Shown here: one piece after another, positions 11,956 to 20,606 of the stretch
Position numbering within the stretch: the first letter of the stretch is position 1
How the letters are laid out: every line of letters begins with the position of its first letter
Assembly: GCF_001399755.1 (NCBI RefSeq)
Contig: NZ_LJCP01000009.1
Span: 1-64,000, forward strand
Length of the DNA stretch: 64,000 nucleotides
Source of the DNA: Thiohalorhabdus denitrificans
Lineage (GTDB): Bacteria; Pseudomonadota; Gammaproteobacteria; Thiohalorhabdales; Thiohalorhabdaceae
Direction of reading: 5' to 3'
Notes under the pieces: model-generated
What the model was told of the DNA's origin: nothing
What the model saw: the letters and a program-made list of their open reading frames with translations, nothing else
Databases searched by the model: none
Made by a program: the position numbers and the translations under genes

Positions 11956-13218
11956 ATGAGCCCACCGCCGCTCCCCTGCGCGCAGCCTGAGCGCACCGAA
12001 TCGGACCCCGTCCATGTCCTGGACAACGGGGTCCGGGTGGTGGTGCGTCCGGAGCCCGGGCACCCCGCTGTGGCCCTTGGGGTCTGGGTGGAGAACGGCA
12101 GCCGGTACGAGGGGCCGGGCGAGGGCGGACTGGCGCACCTCCTTGAGCATATGCTGTTCAAGGGCACCCGCGAGCGGTCCGTGCGGGACCTGGCGGAGGC
12201 CATGGACCGGATGGGCTCGGAGGTGGATGCCTGGACCGGCCGCGAGCTTACCGCCTACACGGTGGAGGTGCTCCGCGAGGACGCCCCCGAGGCCCTGCAT
12301 CTGCTGGCGGAGATGACCGCCCGCCCCACGTTCCCCGAGGAAGAGCTGGCCCGGGAACGTCAAGTAGTGGCGGCCGAGGCGGCCATGGTTCGGGAGGACC
12401 CCGAGGGCTGGCTGTTCGACGAGCTGGTGGGGGAGGCCTGGCCCCGGCACCCCGCGGGGGCGCCCATCCTGGGCCTGCCCGAGGTGATCGGCGGCACCAC
12501 CCGGGAGACCCTGGTTGATTTCCACCGCCGCCACTACACCGGGGGGCGCATCCTGGTGGGCGTGGCCGGGGATGTGGATCCCGAGGCGGTGGTGGAGCAG
12601 TGTGCCCGCGAATTCGGCGCGCTGCCCGCGGGGGAGCGGCCCGCCAGCCCGCCCCCCGCCTTCGCCCCGGGCAGCAGCTTCCGGCACGGCCACGTGGAGC
12701 AGGCCCACCTGGGCCGGGCCGCCCCGGGCCCCGCGCGCACCGACGGGGCACGCTTTGCCGCCGGAGTGGCCAACCACGTGCTCGGCGGCTCCGTCACCTC
12801 CCGGTTGTTCCGCGAGCTGCGCGAGGAGCGGGGGCTCGCCTACGCGGTCTATTCCGAGCTGGATACCCTCCGCGACTGCGGCCTCTGGGGGATCTACCTG
12901 GCCTGTCCGCCCGAGGAGCGGGAGCGGGCCGGGGAGCTGGTGGACGGCATCCTGCGGGGCGTGGTGGAGGAAGGCCTGGAGGCCCCCGAGGTGGAGCGGG
13001 CCCGGCACAGTCTGCGGTCGGGGCTGCTGCGCAGCGGGGAGACCCTGGAGCAGCGCCTGTCCCAGGCCGCGGGCGACGTCCTTTACCATGGCCGCCTGAT
13101 CCCCCGGGAGGAGCGCTTGGACGCGCTGGAGTCGGCGGACATGCGCGCGGTGCATGAGGTGCTCCGGGATCACTGGGCCACCTACCGTGATATGGTCCTG
13201 CTTCCCCACGAGTACTAA
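11956..13218 (+). CDS. M16-family zinc peptidase
   Basis: 420 residues, the size of the one-unit M16B (processing-peptidase-like) proteins. The inverted zinc motif HLLEH is at residues 61-65 (GLAHLLEHMLFKGT), and the downstream helix carrying the third ligand reads RERQVVAAEAAMVREDPEG. The C-terminal half is the non-catalytic repeat with FRELREERGLAYAVYS, the usual substrate-binding signature. No signal peptide is evident, so it is probably cytoplasmic. It follows pnp by 52 bases. Confidence 0.88.
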   Translation: MSPPPLPCAQPERTESDPVHVLDNGVRVVVRPEPGHPAVALGVWVENGSRYEGPGEGGLAHLLEHMLFKGTRERSVRDLAEAMDRMGSEVDAWTGRELTAYTVEVLREDAPEALHLLAEMTARPTFPEEELARERQVVAAEAAMVREDPEGWLFDELVGEAWPRHPAGAPILGLPEVIGGTTRETLVDFHRRHYTGGRILVGVAGDVDPEAVVEQCAREFGALPAGERPASPPPAFAPGSSFRHGHVEQAHLGRAAPGPARTDGARFAAGVANHVLGGSVTSRLFRELREERGLAYAVYSELDTLRDCGLWGIYLACPPEERERAGELVDGILRGVVEEGLEAPEVERARHSLRSGLLRSGETLEQRLSQAAGDVLYHGRLIPREERLDALESADMRAVHEVLRDHWATYRDMVLLPHEY

Positions 13219-13552
13219 GGGCGGTGGTGGGCATCCGCGCCTGGGTCTTGCCGTACCGGCCGTGACGGTGGCCGCCGCGGCTCCACTGCCTGAGGCTTCG
13301 TCCGATGCGGGCGCACCCCTTCCGGCTGTCCTCTGCCTCCCAGGATCGGATCCCAAGCGGCCAGCCTGCTGACCCTCTTCCCCCCTGGCCGCCCCTGGCT
13401 CGCCTGCATCCCGAAAAGGACAAAGCCGACCCCATCGGTCCGGTGGCTACGGACGGGGGGATGCCGGGTACAATTCCCCGTCGCTGGGACCCTGCCCCGC
13501 CTGGGGGCGGGTTACCGGAAACCAGCGGTCATGGGCCCCGGAAGGAGTTGGT
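13219..13552 (+). other. Intergenic region before the SMR gene
   Basis: About 330 GC-rich bases with no convincing gene on either strand. A possible -10 hexamer TACAAT lies at 13469-13474 without a good -35. Because some SMR exporters are controlled by guanidine riboswitches, I looked for the conserved guanidine-I, -II and -III motifs and did not find them. Confidence 0.5.
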
Positions 13553-13876
13553 ATGCAGGGTTGGAGCTTCCTGGTGGCGGCCATCGTCCTGGAGGTGGCG
13601 GGCACCACCTGCCTCAAGCTGTCGGACGGCCTGACCCGGCTGACGCCCACGCTGCTGATGCTCGTGCTCTACGGGGTGTCCCTGGTCTGCCTCGCGATGG
13701 CGGTGAAGCGCATCGAGATCGGCGTGGCCTACGCCGTGTGGGCCGGGATGGGCACGGCCCTGATCGCCGTGATCGGCTTCGTCTTTTTCCGTGAGGTGGT
13801 GACCCCCCTCAAGATCGCCAGCATCGGGCTCATCATCCTCGGGGTGGTGGGGCTGAACCTCGGTCCCACGAGCTAA
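13553..13876 (+). CDS. Small multidrug resistance (SMR) family transporter
   Basis: 107 residues with four predicted transmembrane helices, the full SMR size. These proteins work as inner-membrane dimers that exchange protons for cationic drugs or guanidinium-like compounds. The essential glutamate E14 is present in the first helix (AAIVLEVAGTTCLKLSDG), the YGVSLVCLAMAVKRIEIGVAYAVWAG segment is the family signature, and the last helix has the GLIILGVVGLNL packing motif. I do not separate the EmrE and SugE/Gdx subgroups with certainty. AAGGAGTTGGT precedes the ATG. Confidence 0.9.
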   Translation: MQGWSFLVAAIVLEVAGTTCLKLSDGLTRLTPTLLMLVLYGVSLVCLAMAVKRIEIGVAYAVWAGMGTALIAVIGFVFFREVVTPLKIASIGLIILGVVGLNLGPTS

Positions 13877-14105
13877 CCCCTCGGGCGGGCAGCCCCTTCC
13901 CCGCCTGCTTCGGGCCGCTCCCCTTCTTGATTGCCCTCGAGAACTCTTCTTCCCCCCATCGCGCCGCACCTGCTACGTCTATCCTAATCCCCCAGGGGCG
14001 GGTACCGCGGGAATGAATCGTCCCCCCAAGCCGATGGGAGGCCAGTCCCCCCCTGGGATGAACGCCACGGGCCCGTGATTGCCGGGCTGTCGGGAGGATG
14101 TTGCG

Positions 14106-15905
14106 GTGTGGACACCGTCCGGAAGCGGGGACGACGGCTCGAGGCAGGTCCCCCGGCTGGGCCGGGAAGGGGGCCTTCTGGCCTCGCCCGTGGGGACGCG
14201 CAAGGAGCCCGTCGCCCCGTTCGCGCCCCTGAAGCTCCTCCTCATCTCCAACGACACCGGTCTGGTTCGGATCCTCCGGTCCATGCTGCCTGAGGGGCCG
14301 AGGGGCCGGATCCAGATGCAGACCTGCGACCGGCTGGCCGGGGCCTTGGCCCGGTTGCGCTATCAGCCCTTCGACGTGGTGGTCCTGGACCTGGTCCTGC
14401 CCGATTGCCGCGGTCTCCCATCCATCCAGATCCTGTCGCGTTCCTTCCCGGAGATGCCCCTGGTGGTCCTGACCGAGTCCCCTGGCGAGGTCTCCGGGCA
14501 GGAGGCCCTGGAGGCCGGGGCCCAGGACTACCTCCAGAAGGGCCTCATGGACGCCGAGGTCCTGGTCCGGACGCTGCGATTCGCGGTGCACCGGCAGCGG
14601 AGCGCCTCCGCCCTCAAGGACAGCCAGGAGGGCCTCCGCGACCTGGTGGAGAATCTGCCGGATGGGGTGGTGCTGTACAACCAGCACGGCATCACCTTCG
14701 CCAATTCCGCGGCCATGGAGCTGTTCGGGGTCGCTTCGCTCATGGAGGTAAAGGGGCGGGAGGTGACGGAGTTCCTGCGCTGCCCCCAGGACCCCGACCT
14801 GGGGAGACGCCTGGAACGGATCGCGGCGGGCGGCTACCCCCGCCGGCTCTACCAGGAAGCCGAGTGTGTGGGTGACGCCCGCCGGGGCGAATCGGTGTGC
14901 CAGGTTATCGCGGCCCCTCTTCCCCAGAGCCGGGAGGCCCAGGGGCAGCTGGTCCTGCGGGATATCTCCTACCGCAAGCGCGCCGAGCAGTACCAGCGTC
15001 TGGCTACGTCGGTCCTGGAGGCCGCCCCCGGGGCCATGATGGTGCTGGATGCGCGGGGCAAGGTGGAGGGCGTGAACCGGGCCTTCCTGGCCATGACGGG
15101 CTATGCGGAGGGGGAGGTTCTGGGCCGGGACAGCCGGTTCCTCGGGGTGGCGGGGCAGGGAACGGAGCTCTTCCCGGGGATCGCCCGATGCGTTCGCGAG
15201 CAGGATGGGTGGCAGGGGGACTTCTGGGTCCTGGAGAAGGACGGCGGTGGGTTTGTGGCGCCCCTGACGGTTACGCCCATCCGGAGCGACCAGGGGCGGG
15301 TCACCCACTATGTCGGGGCCTTCGGCGGCCCCGAGGGGCGGGAGGGGGCGTCCCCGCCTTCCAGGTATCCGGCCCATCACGATCCCGAGACCGGGCTGCC
15401 CAATCTGGGCCTCCTCCATGACCGGATCGTCCGGGCCCTGGCGGATCGCCACCGGGAGCCCCCCGGCCGGGACCGAATGGCCCTGCTGCTCGTGGGCCTG
15501 GAAAGGGGGGGACGGGCCCCGGCTGGCAAGGCCCTGGAGCGGGACGTCTGGCCGGAGATCGCCCGCCGGGCGCGGGAGACCCTGCGTTCGGGGGACACGG
15601 TGGCCCGGGCCGGGGAGTGGGAGCTTGCCGTCCTGCTGGAGAACCTGCCGGGCCCGGACATGGCGGAGGACCTGGCCCGCCGGCTGATCCGGCGCCTGAC
15701 CCGGCCCGTTACCCGCGAGGACGGGGAGCCCGCGCCCAAGCTCCGGGCCCGCGTCGGCATCGCCCTCGCCCCGGAGCACGGCGAGCAGGCCCATCAGCTG
15801 CTCCACCGGGCGGACGAGGCCCGCGACGCCGCCCGCGGCTCCGGCGCCCGCTGCTACGCCCTCTCCTGCCCCGTTCCGTCCGGACCGGAGCCGCGGCGCA
15901 CCTAG
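14106..15905 (+). CDS. Response-regulator/PAS/PAS/degenerate GGDEF protein
   Basis: About 599 residues from GTG 14106, preferred because GGGAGGA stands 8 bases before it; TTG 14079 is an alternative. Order: receiver domain with phospho-acceptor D95 in VVLDLVLPD and the conserved Lys near 145; PAS at about 175-285 (LVENLPDGVVLYNQHGITFANS); second PAS at about 300-410; then a GGDEF-type domain that opens with HDPETGLPN. The signature GGDEF is replaced by AGEWE (502-506), so cyclic di-GMP synthesis is unlikely. No EAL domain follows. Its stop codon is shared with the oppositely oriented gloB through a CTAG palindrome. The signal sensed is unknown. Confidence 0.85.
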   Translation: MWTPSGSGDDGSRQVPRLGREGGLLASPVGTRKEPVAPFAPLKLLLISNDTGLVRILRSMLPEGPRGRIQMQTCDRLAGALARLRYQPFDVVVLDLVLPDCRGLPSIQILSRSFPEMPLVVLTESPGEVSGQEALEAGAQDYLQKGLMDAEVLVRTLRFAVHRQRSASALKDSQEGLRDLVENLPDGVVLYNQHGITFANSAAMELFGVASLMEVKGREVTEFLRCPQDPDLGRRLERIAAGGYPRRLYQEAECVGDARRGESVCQVIAAPLPQSREAQGQLVLRDISYRKRAEQYQRLATSVLEAAPGAMMVLDARGKVEGVNRAFLAMTGYAEGEVLGRDSRFLGVAGQGTELFPGIARCVREQDGWQGDFWVLEKDGGGFVAPLTVTPIRSDQGRVTHYVGAFGGPEGREGASPPSRYPAHHDPETGLPNLGLLHDRIVRALADRHREPPGRDRMALLLVGLERGGRAPAGKALERDVWPEIARRARETLRSGDTVARAGEWELAVLLENLPGPDMAEDLARRLIRRLTRPVTREDGEPAPKLRARVGIALAPEHGEQAHQLLHRADEARDAARGSGARCYALSCPVPSGPEPRRT

Positions 15906-16684
15906 AAGCGGTCCTTCCACTCCCGGATGGCGGCGAAGACGCTCACGGGATCGTCTCCGGCGGCGCCCCGGGCCTGGGCGGCCTCCTGCACGACGCGCTC
16001 GCGAACGCGCAGGAAGGGGTTGGTCCGCTTTTCCGCCCCGATGGTGGAGGGCAAGGTGGGCTGGCCCCGCTGGCGCTGCTCCTCCGCCCACCGCAGCTTC
16101 TCCTCGACGTCCGGGTTGTCCGGCTCCACGGCGCGGGCGAATTCCAGGTTCTTCAGGGTGTACTCGTGGCCGCAATAGACGCGCGTGGTGTCGGGGAGGC
16201 CGGCGAGGCGGGAGAGGCTGGCTTCCATCTGCTCCGGGGTGCCCTCGAACAGCCGCCCGCAGCCGGCCACGAACAGCGTGTCCCCGGCGAAGACCAGCTC
16301 GTCGTCGGGGAAGACGAAGGTGGTGTGGGTGCGGGTGTGGCCGGGGATGTCCCACAGGACCCCCGCGCGGTCCAGGCCCGCGGGGGTGACCCGGTCCCCG
16401 TCGTACATGGGATGGGTCAGGCCGGGGATGCGGTCGCGGTCCTCGGCGGCCCCGTAGACGGGCAGGTCGTAGGCCTTCTGCAGCTCCCGGTTCCCGCCCA
16501 CGTGATCGGGGTGGTGGTGGGTGTTGAAGATGGCCACCGGCTGCAGGTCGTGCTCCCTCAGGTAGCGGATCACCGGCTCCGCCTCGGCGGGGTCGATGAT
16601 GGCCACGTTGCGCCCGTTGGGGGAGTGCAGCAGGGCGACGTAGTTGTCCCGTAGGGCAGGGATCAGGACCACGGGGGTGTCCAT
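15902..16684 (-). CDS. gloB: Hydroxyacylglutathione hydrolase (glyoxalase II)
   Basis: 260 residues. It hydrolyses S-D-lactoylglutathione to D-lactate and glutathione in methylglyoxal detoxification. The metallo-beta-lactamase metal motif THHHPDH is at residues 55-61, followed by PGHTRTHTTF, FAGDTLFVAGCGRLFEG and VYCGHEYTLKNLEFA, all diagnostic of glyoxalase II, and the C-terminal HAGH-type domain ending FRVRERVVQ. The ATG at 16684 has GAGAGGAACG before it; a longer upstream frame lacks conserved sequence. Divergent from the YafS-like gene, as in E. coli. Confidence 0.95.
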   Translation of the reverse strand: MDTPVVLIPALRDNYVALLHSPNGRNVAIIDPAEAEPVIRYLREHDLQPVAIFNTHHHPDHVGGNRELQKAYDLPVYGAAEDRDRIPGLTHPMYDGDRVTPAGLDRAGVLWDIPGHTRTHTTFVFPDDELVFAGDTLFVAGCGRLFEGTPEQMEASLSRLAGLPDTTRVYCGHEYTLKNLEFARAVEPDNPDVEEKLRWAEEQRQRGQPTLPSTIGAEKRTNPFLRVRERVVQEAAQARGAAGDDPVSVFAAIREWKDRF

Positions 16685-16768
16685 GAACGTTCCTCTCGGG
16701 TTGGGAAACCGGGGCAAATCCCCGACAATGGTTGCCGGTGGCCCCCTACCTGTCAATCGGAGGCCAAG

Positions 16769-17545
16769 GTGGCGTGGCACGATGGTCCCCTTGGACGGTC
16801 CCTCATGGAGGCCGAGACCGACCTGCTCCGGCGGATGCTGGCCGACCTGCCGCCCGTGCAGGACGCCCTCGCCATCGCCCCGCAGGTCTACGCCCCCATC
16901 TACGACCATCTGCGGCGGCGCAGCCGCCGCCCCAACCTACTGGTGCCCGCCAGCGGCGAGGGGCTCGGCGGCGACCCCGGGACCACCCCCCGGCCCGATA
17001 CCCTGGTATGGGGGATCCCCGAGGCTCTGCCCTATCCCAGCGGCCGCATGGACCTCCTGGTTCTGGTCCACCCGCTGGAGTTCTCCCGTTCCCCCTACCA
17101 GATCCTGGCGGAGGCGGAGCGAGTGCTCGCCTCCAACGGGCGGCTGATCGTCCTGGTGTTCAACCCGCTGTCGCTGTTCGGGGTGGCCCGCTCCTTCCAC
17201 CGCTGGCCGCACCCCAACTCCCCGTGGGCGGGGCGCTTCTACCCCGGGTTCATGGTGCGACGCATGCTAGAATCCACGGGCCTCGTCCACGAGCGCAGCC
17301 GGTACCTCTTCTACCGCCCCCCGGTCGATCGGGAAGCGGTCCTACGGGCCACGCGCGTCCTGGAGCAGCTGCCCAAGAGGCAGCGCCTGCCCCTCGGCGG
17401 GGTGGCGTGCATCCAGGCCCGCAAGGAGGAGGCCGGGCTGACCCTGCTCGGGCCCGCCTTCCGGGAGGAGCTGAACCAGGTCCGCCCCGGGGGGCTGCCC
17501 GCCTACACCTTGGAAAGGATGCATGGCCCGCGACGATACCGTTGA
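16769..17545 (+). CDS. YafS-like SAM-dependent methyltransferase-fold protein
   Basis: 258 residues from GTG 16769 (CGGAGG upstream). The chain has the class I methyltransferase pattern in its C-terminal half: [53 protein letters not shown], the motif IV-VI region. The N-terminal SAM loop is poor ([13 protein letters not shown]), so activity is uncertain. The position, divergent from gloB and overlapping rnhA by 23 bases, is that of yafS in E. coli. Function unknown. Confidence 0.78.
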   Translation: MAWHDGPLGRSLMEAETDLLRRMLADLPPVQDALAIAPQVYAPIYDHLRRRSRRPNLLVPASGEGLGGDPGTTPRPDTLVWGIPEALPYPSGRMDLLVLVHPLEFSRSPYQILAEAERVLASNGRLIVLVFNPLSLFGVARSFHRWPHPNSPWAGRFYPGFMVRRMLESTGLVHERSRYLFYRPPVDREAVLRATRVLEQLPKRQRLPLGGVACIQARKEEAGLTLLGPAFREELNQVRPGGLPAYTLERMHGPRRYR

Positions 17546-17978
17546 GCTGTTCACCGATGGCGCCTGCCGCGGCAACCCCGGTCCCGGGGGCTGGGGGGCG
17601 CTGCTGCGCCACAAGGGACGGGAGCGGGAGCTCTACGGCTACGATCCCGACACCACCAACAACCGCATGGAGCTCACCGCCGCCATCCGCGGCCTGGAGG
17701 CGCTCAAGCGGCCCTGCCGGGTGGACCTGACCACCGACTCCCAGTACCTACGCAAGGGCGTGACGGAGTGGATGGCGAACTGGAAGAAGCGCGGCTGGAA
17801 GACGGCCAGCAAGAAGCCGGTGCAGAACCGCGACCTGTGGGAAGAGCTGGACGCCCTCCTGCAGAAGCACGACGTCACCTTCCACTGGATCCGGGGCCAT
17901 AGCGGCCACGCGGAGAACGAGCGCGCTGACGGCCTGGCCAACCGCGCCATCGACGAGGCCCAGAGCAAGATAAAGTAA
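17523..17978 (+). CDS. rnhA: Ribonuclease HI
   Basis: 151 residues. It cleaves the RNA strand of RNA-DNA hybrids, removing primers and R-loops. The four catalytic acidic residues are present: D12 ([15 protein letters not shown]), E50 ([10 protein letters not shown]), D72 (LTTDSQYL) and D136 (ERADGLAN), with the catalytic-loop histidine H126 in [11 protein letters not shown]. The basic protrusion ([20 protein letters not shown]) of the E. coli-type enzyme is also there. It overlaps the YafS-like gene and is followed by dnaQ after 10 bases. Confidence 0.96.
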   Translation: MARDDTVELFTDGACRGNPGPGGWGALLRHKGRERELYGYDPDTTNNRMELTAAIRGLEALKRPCRVDLTTDSQYLRKGVTEWMANWKKRGWKTASKKPVQNRDLWEELDALLQKHDVTFHWIRGHSGHAENERADGLANRAIDEAQSKIK

Positions 17979-17988
17979 GGAGCCGGCC

Positions 17989-18714
17989 ATGCTGCGTCAG
18001 ATCGTGCTCGACACCGAGACCACCGGCCTCGACCCCCAGAACGGCGACCGGGTCATCGAGATCGGCTGCGTGGAGATCGCCGGACGCCGGCGCACCGGCC
18101 GGGTGTTCCACCGCTACGTCAATCCCGAGCGCTCCATCCCCGAGGACTCCACGGCCATCCACGGCATAACCGACGCCGATGTGGCCGATTGCCCCGTGTT
18201 CGCCGAGCTGGCCCAGGAGCTCTTCGAGTTCCTGGACGGGACGGAGCTGGTGATCCACAACGCGCCCTTCGATGTGGGCTTCCTGAACATGGAGCTGCAG
18301 AGGGCCGGCTGGCCGCGCCTGGAGGACCACTGCCAGATCCTGGACACCCTCCAGGAGGCCCGCCACCGGCATCCGGGCCAGAAGAACGACCTGGACTCCC
18401 TGTGCGGCCGCTACGAGGTGGACAATAGCCGCCGGGACAAGCACGGGGCGCTGCTTGACTCGGAGATCCTGGCGGATGTCTTCCTCGCCATGACCGGCGG
18501 CCAGGAGGATCTGGCCCTGGCCGCCGAGGAGCCCTCCCCGGCGAGCGCCGCCGAGCGGCTCCTGGCCCCCGAGGAAACCGGCCAACGCGAACCCTTGCCG
18601 GTGGTGGAGCCCTCCGCCGAGGAGTGGGACGCCCATCGCCGGCTCCTGGAGCGAATCCAGGAGGCCTCGGGGGGATGCCTGTGGCTGGAGCGGGAGGATT
18701 CCGGCGCCCGTTGA
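17989..18714 (+). CDS. dnaQ: DNA polymerase III epsilon subunit
   Basis: 241 residues. This is the 3'-5' proofreading exonuclease of the replicative polymerase. The DEDDh residues are visible: D8 and E10 (VLDTETTGLDP), D95 (HNAPFDVGFLN), H152 and D157 (RRDKHGALLDSEILADVF). After residue 175 comes a flexible Ala/Glu/Pro-rich tail with a final helix (AEEWDAHRRLLERIQ), matching the segment that binds the alpha subunit. GGAGCCGGCC precedes the ATG. In E. coli, rnhA and dnaQ are divergent; here they are in tandem. Confidence 0.95.
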   Translation: MLRQIVLDTETTGLDPQNGDRVIEIGCVEIAGRRRTGRVFHRYVNPERSIPEDSTAIHGITDADVADCPVFAELAQELFEFLDGTELVIHNAPFDVGFLNMELQRAGWPRLEDHCQILDTLQEARHRHPGQKNDLDSLCGRYEVDNSRRDKHGALLDSEILADVFLAMTGGQEDLALAAEEPSPASAAERLLAPEETGQREPLPVVEPSAEEWDAHRRLLERIQEASGGCLWLEREDSGAR

Positions 18715-18797
18715 CGGCCATCAAGGCAGGGGGCTCCGGCGGGCGGCACCCTGATCCGGTGCCCCGATAGCCATTCTAAACCTGGAGCCGGATCAGC

Positions 18798-20021
18798 ATG
18801 GCCCGATCCCCCGACGCCCGAGCCGAGCGCCCCGTCCTCCTGCGCGAGCCCTACCGCCTGTTCTTCCCCGCGGGCGCCCTCTACGCCCTGATCGTCATGC
18901 TGGGCTGGGGGCTGTGGCTGCTGTACCTGCAGGGGCTGGGGCCGGGCGTGCCCGCGCCGACGATTCCCCCCGGCTGGCTGCACGGCCATACCCTGGTCTG
19001 GGGGGTCCTCCAGCTCTTCATCTTCGGCTTCATCCTTACCGCCCTGCCGCGGCAATGCCGCCACCCCGACGAGATCCCGCCGCGCCGCTGGATCGCCCTG
19101 CTGGTGGCCTTCGGTGTGGCCCAGGGCGGGATCTGGCTCGGGGCCCTGGGTGGCTGGGCGGGCCTGGCGGCCGGGGCGGCGGCGCTGGGCGGGCTCCTGG
19201 TCCTTGCGACCGCGCTGGGACTGGGCCGCTGGGTGCCCGATGCCGGCAATCCCCATCAGCCCCGCTACGCCATCCTCGCCCTCGGCCTTTCCGGCGTCGC
19301 CGCCCTGACCGACGCCGTCGCCTGGGGGCTGGGTAACGCCGCCCTCCACGGGTGGGCAGTGCGGGCGGGGCTCTACGCCGAGGTCGGGCTCGCCCTGGCC
19401 CTGCTGCACCGGCTGCTGCCCATGTTCGCCCGTAACGCCATCCCCGAATACACGGGCGCCCAGGGCCCCCGCTTCCTGCCCGTGCTGGCCGCGGGGATCG
19501 GAGTACGCCTGATCCTGGCCGGGGTCCCTGGTGCCGTCCCGGGGCTGTTGGGCGGGGCGGTGGACCTCTTCCTGGCGGCCTGGGTGGCGCGGGAGGCCTG
19601 GCGCTGGTCGCCCGCCACCGCGCTGCGCCGCTGGCTGGTGGGGGCCAAGCTGGTGCCGGTGGCTTGGTTCGTCCTGGGGCTGGTCATGAGCGGTCTGGTG
19701 GCGTGGGGGATGGCCTGGCCCGACGCCGGGCGCGCCTGGGTGCACGCCCTCGGCCTGGGCGGCATGGCCTCCCTGGCGATGGTGTTCAGCACCCGGGTGA
19801 GCCTGGGCCACGCCGGCCAGCCCCTGGATCCCGGGCGCCTCCTGCGGGCGGCCCTCTGGCTCCTGCAGGGCGCCGTGCTCGCGCGCCTGCTCGCCCCCCT
19901 CTGGACGCCGGCGGGGCAGGGCGGCATGATAGCGGCCACGCACTGGGCCGCCTGGCTGTGGCTGGCGGCCTTCGCCATCTGGCTGGTGCGGCTGCTGCCG
20001 CGCATGGCCGAGCATTCCTGA
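18798..20021 (+). CDS. nnrS: NnrS family membrane protein
   Basis: 407 residues with about 12 predicted transmembrane segments. NnrS proteins are haem- and copper-containing inner-membrane proteins linked to nitric oxide and nitrosative stress. Family marks include the opening EPYRLFFPAGALYALIVMLGWGLWLLYLQG, HGHTLVWGVLQLFIFGFILTALPR with conserved histidines, RLLPMFARNAIPEYTG and GLGGMASLAMVFSTRVSLGH. GGAGCCGGATCAGC precedes the ATG. The HybE-like gene follows after 21 bases and is probably co-transcribed. Confidence 0.92.
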   Translation: MARSPDARAERPVLLREPYRLFFPAGALYALIVMLGWGLWLLYLQGLGPGVPAPTIPPGWLHGHTLVWGVLQLFIFGFILTALPRQCRHPDEIPPRRWIALLVAFGVAQGGIWLGALGGWAGLAAGAAALGGLLVLATALGLGRWVPDAGNPHQPRYAILALGLSGVAALTDAVAWGLGNAALHGWAVRAGLYAEVGLALALLHRLLPMFARNAIPEYTGAQGPRFLPVLAAGIGVRLILAGVPGAVPGLLGGAVDLFLAAWVAREAWRWSPATALRRWLVGAKLVPVAWFVLGLVMSGLVAWGMAWPDAGRAWVHALGLGGMASLAMVFSTRVSLGHAGQPLDPGRLLRAALWLLQGAVLARLLAPLWTPAGQGGMIAATHWAAWLWLAAFAIWLVRLLPRMAEHS

Positions 20022-20042
20022 CCCCTCAACGCCGGCGCCACC

Positions 20043-20597
20043 ATGAGCCACGTCGAACCCCGCTGGGATTTCCACCCCGTCCCCGACCCCGTGGCCGGCC
20101 TGGAGGCCGCCTACCAGGGTATCCACTTCGAGCTGCTGGCCTACGGCAACCCCCGCCTGAACGAACGCCTGGAGGTGCGGGCGGAGGGCCCCGAGACCCG
20201 CGAGGGCTGGCACCGGGTGCTGCTGGTGACCCCCTGGACCGCCATGCGGGTGTACCTGCCGCAGGACCCCGCCCATCCGTCCGGGCTGCCCGAGCCCGGG
20301 AGCCTGGAGGTGGAGGACGACGGCCGGGTGGTCACCGGTTGCGAGGTGGAGCTGGTCTTCGACGGGGCGGTGCGCGCCCTGGAGGTGGCCCACGATCCCC
20401 GCGTGGGCCACCATTTGACCGAAACCCTGCTGCCCAGCATGGGGGCCTTTCAGGACACGGAGGAGGCCCTGGGCTGGGCGCGCGAACGGGCCGCCCACCG
20501 GGACGGGCAGGGGGGGGCCGCGGGGGCGTCCGCCCCTGCCGAGCCGCGCCGGGTAAGCCGCCGGGATTTGTTCCGGGGGCTGCTCGGCCGCCGGTAG
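20043..20597 (+). CDS. HybE-like protein ([NiFe]-hydrogenase chaperone family)
   Basis: 184 residues. The core resembles the HybE/rubredoxin-like chaperone family: LEAAYQGIHFELLAYGNPRLNERLEVRAEG, then HRVLLVTPWTAMRVYLPQD, the position of the TPW...LP signature, and CEVELVFD. HybE helps Tat substrates of [NiFe]-hydrogenase mature. No hydrogenase gene is in this window, and the C-terminal tail RRVSRRDLFRGLLGRR itself looks like a twin-arginine-type string placed at the wrong end. A role in maturing another metalloprotein, perhaps linked to the neighbouring NnrS, is inference. Confidence 0.65.
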   Translation: MSHVEPRWDFHPVPDPVAGLEAAYQGIHFELLAYGNPRLNERLEVRAEGPETREGWHRVLLVTPWTAMRVYLPQDPAHPSGLPEPGSLEVEDDGRVVTGCEVELVFDGAVRALEVAHDPRVGHHLTETLLPSMGAFQDTEEALGWARERAAHRDGQGGAAGASAPAEPRRVSRRDLFRGLLGRR

Positions 20598-20606
20598 GCT
20601 CGGGGC

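Noticed and set aside
9813-12203. A 796-codon open frame antisense to pnp and the M16 gene
   Set aside because: Composition is that of a reverse shadow; it crosses two well-supported genes.
13219-13552. Possible guanidine riboswitch before the SMR gene
   Set aside because: The conserved motifs of the three guanidine riboswitch classes were not found, although SMR exporters are often controlled that way.
13833-16355. An 840-codon open frame antisense to the REC-PAS gene
   Set aside because: Pro/Arg/Gly-rich shadow with no motif; the plus-strand gene has full domains and a ribosome binding site.
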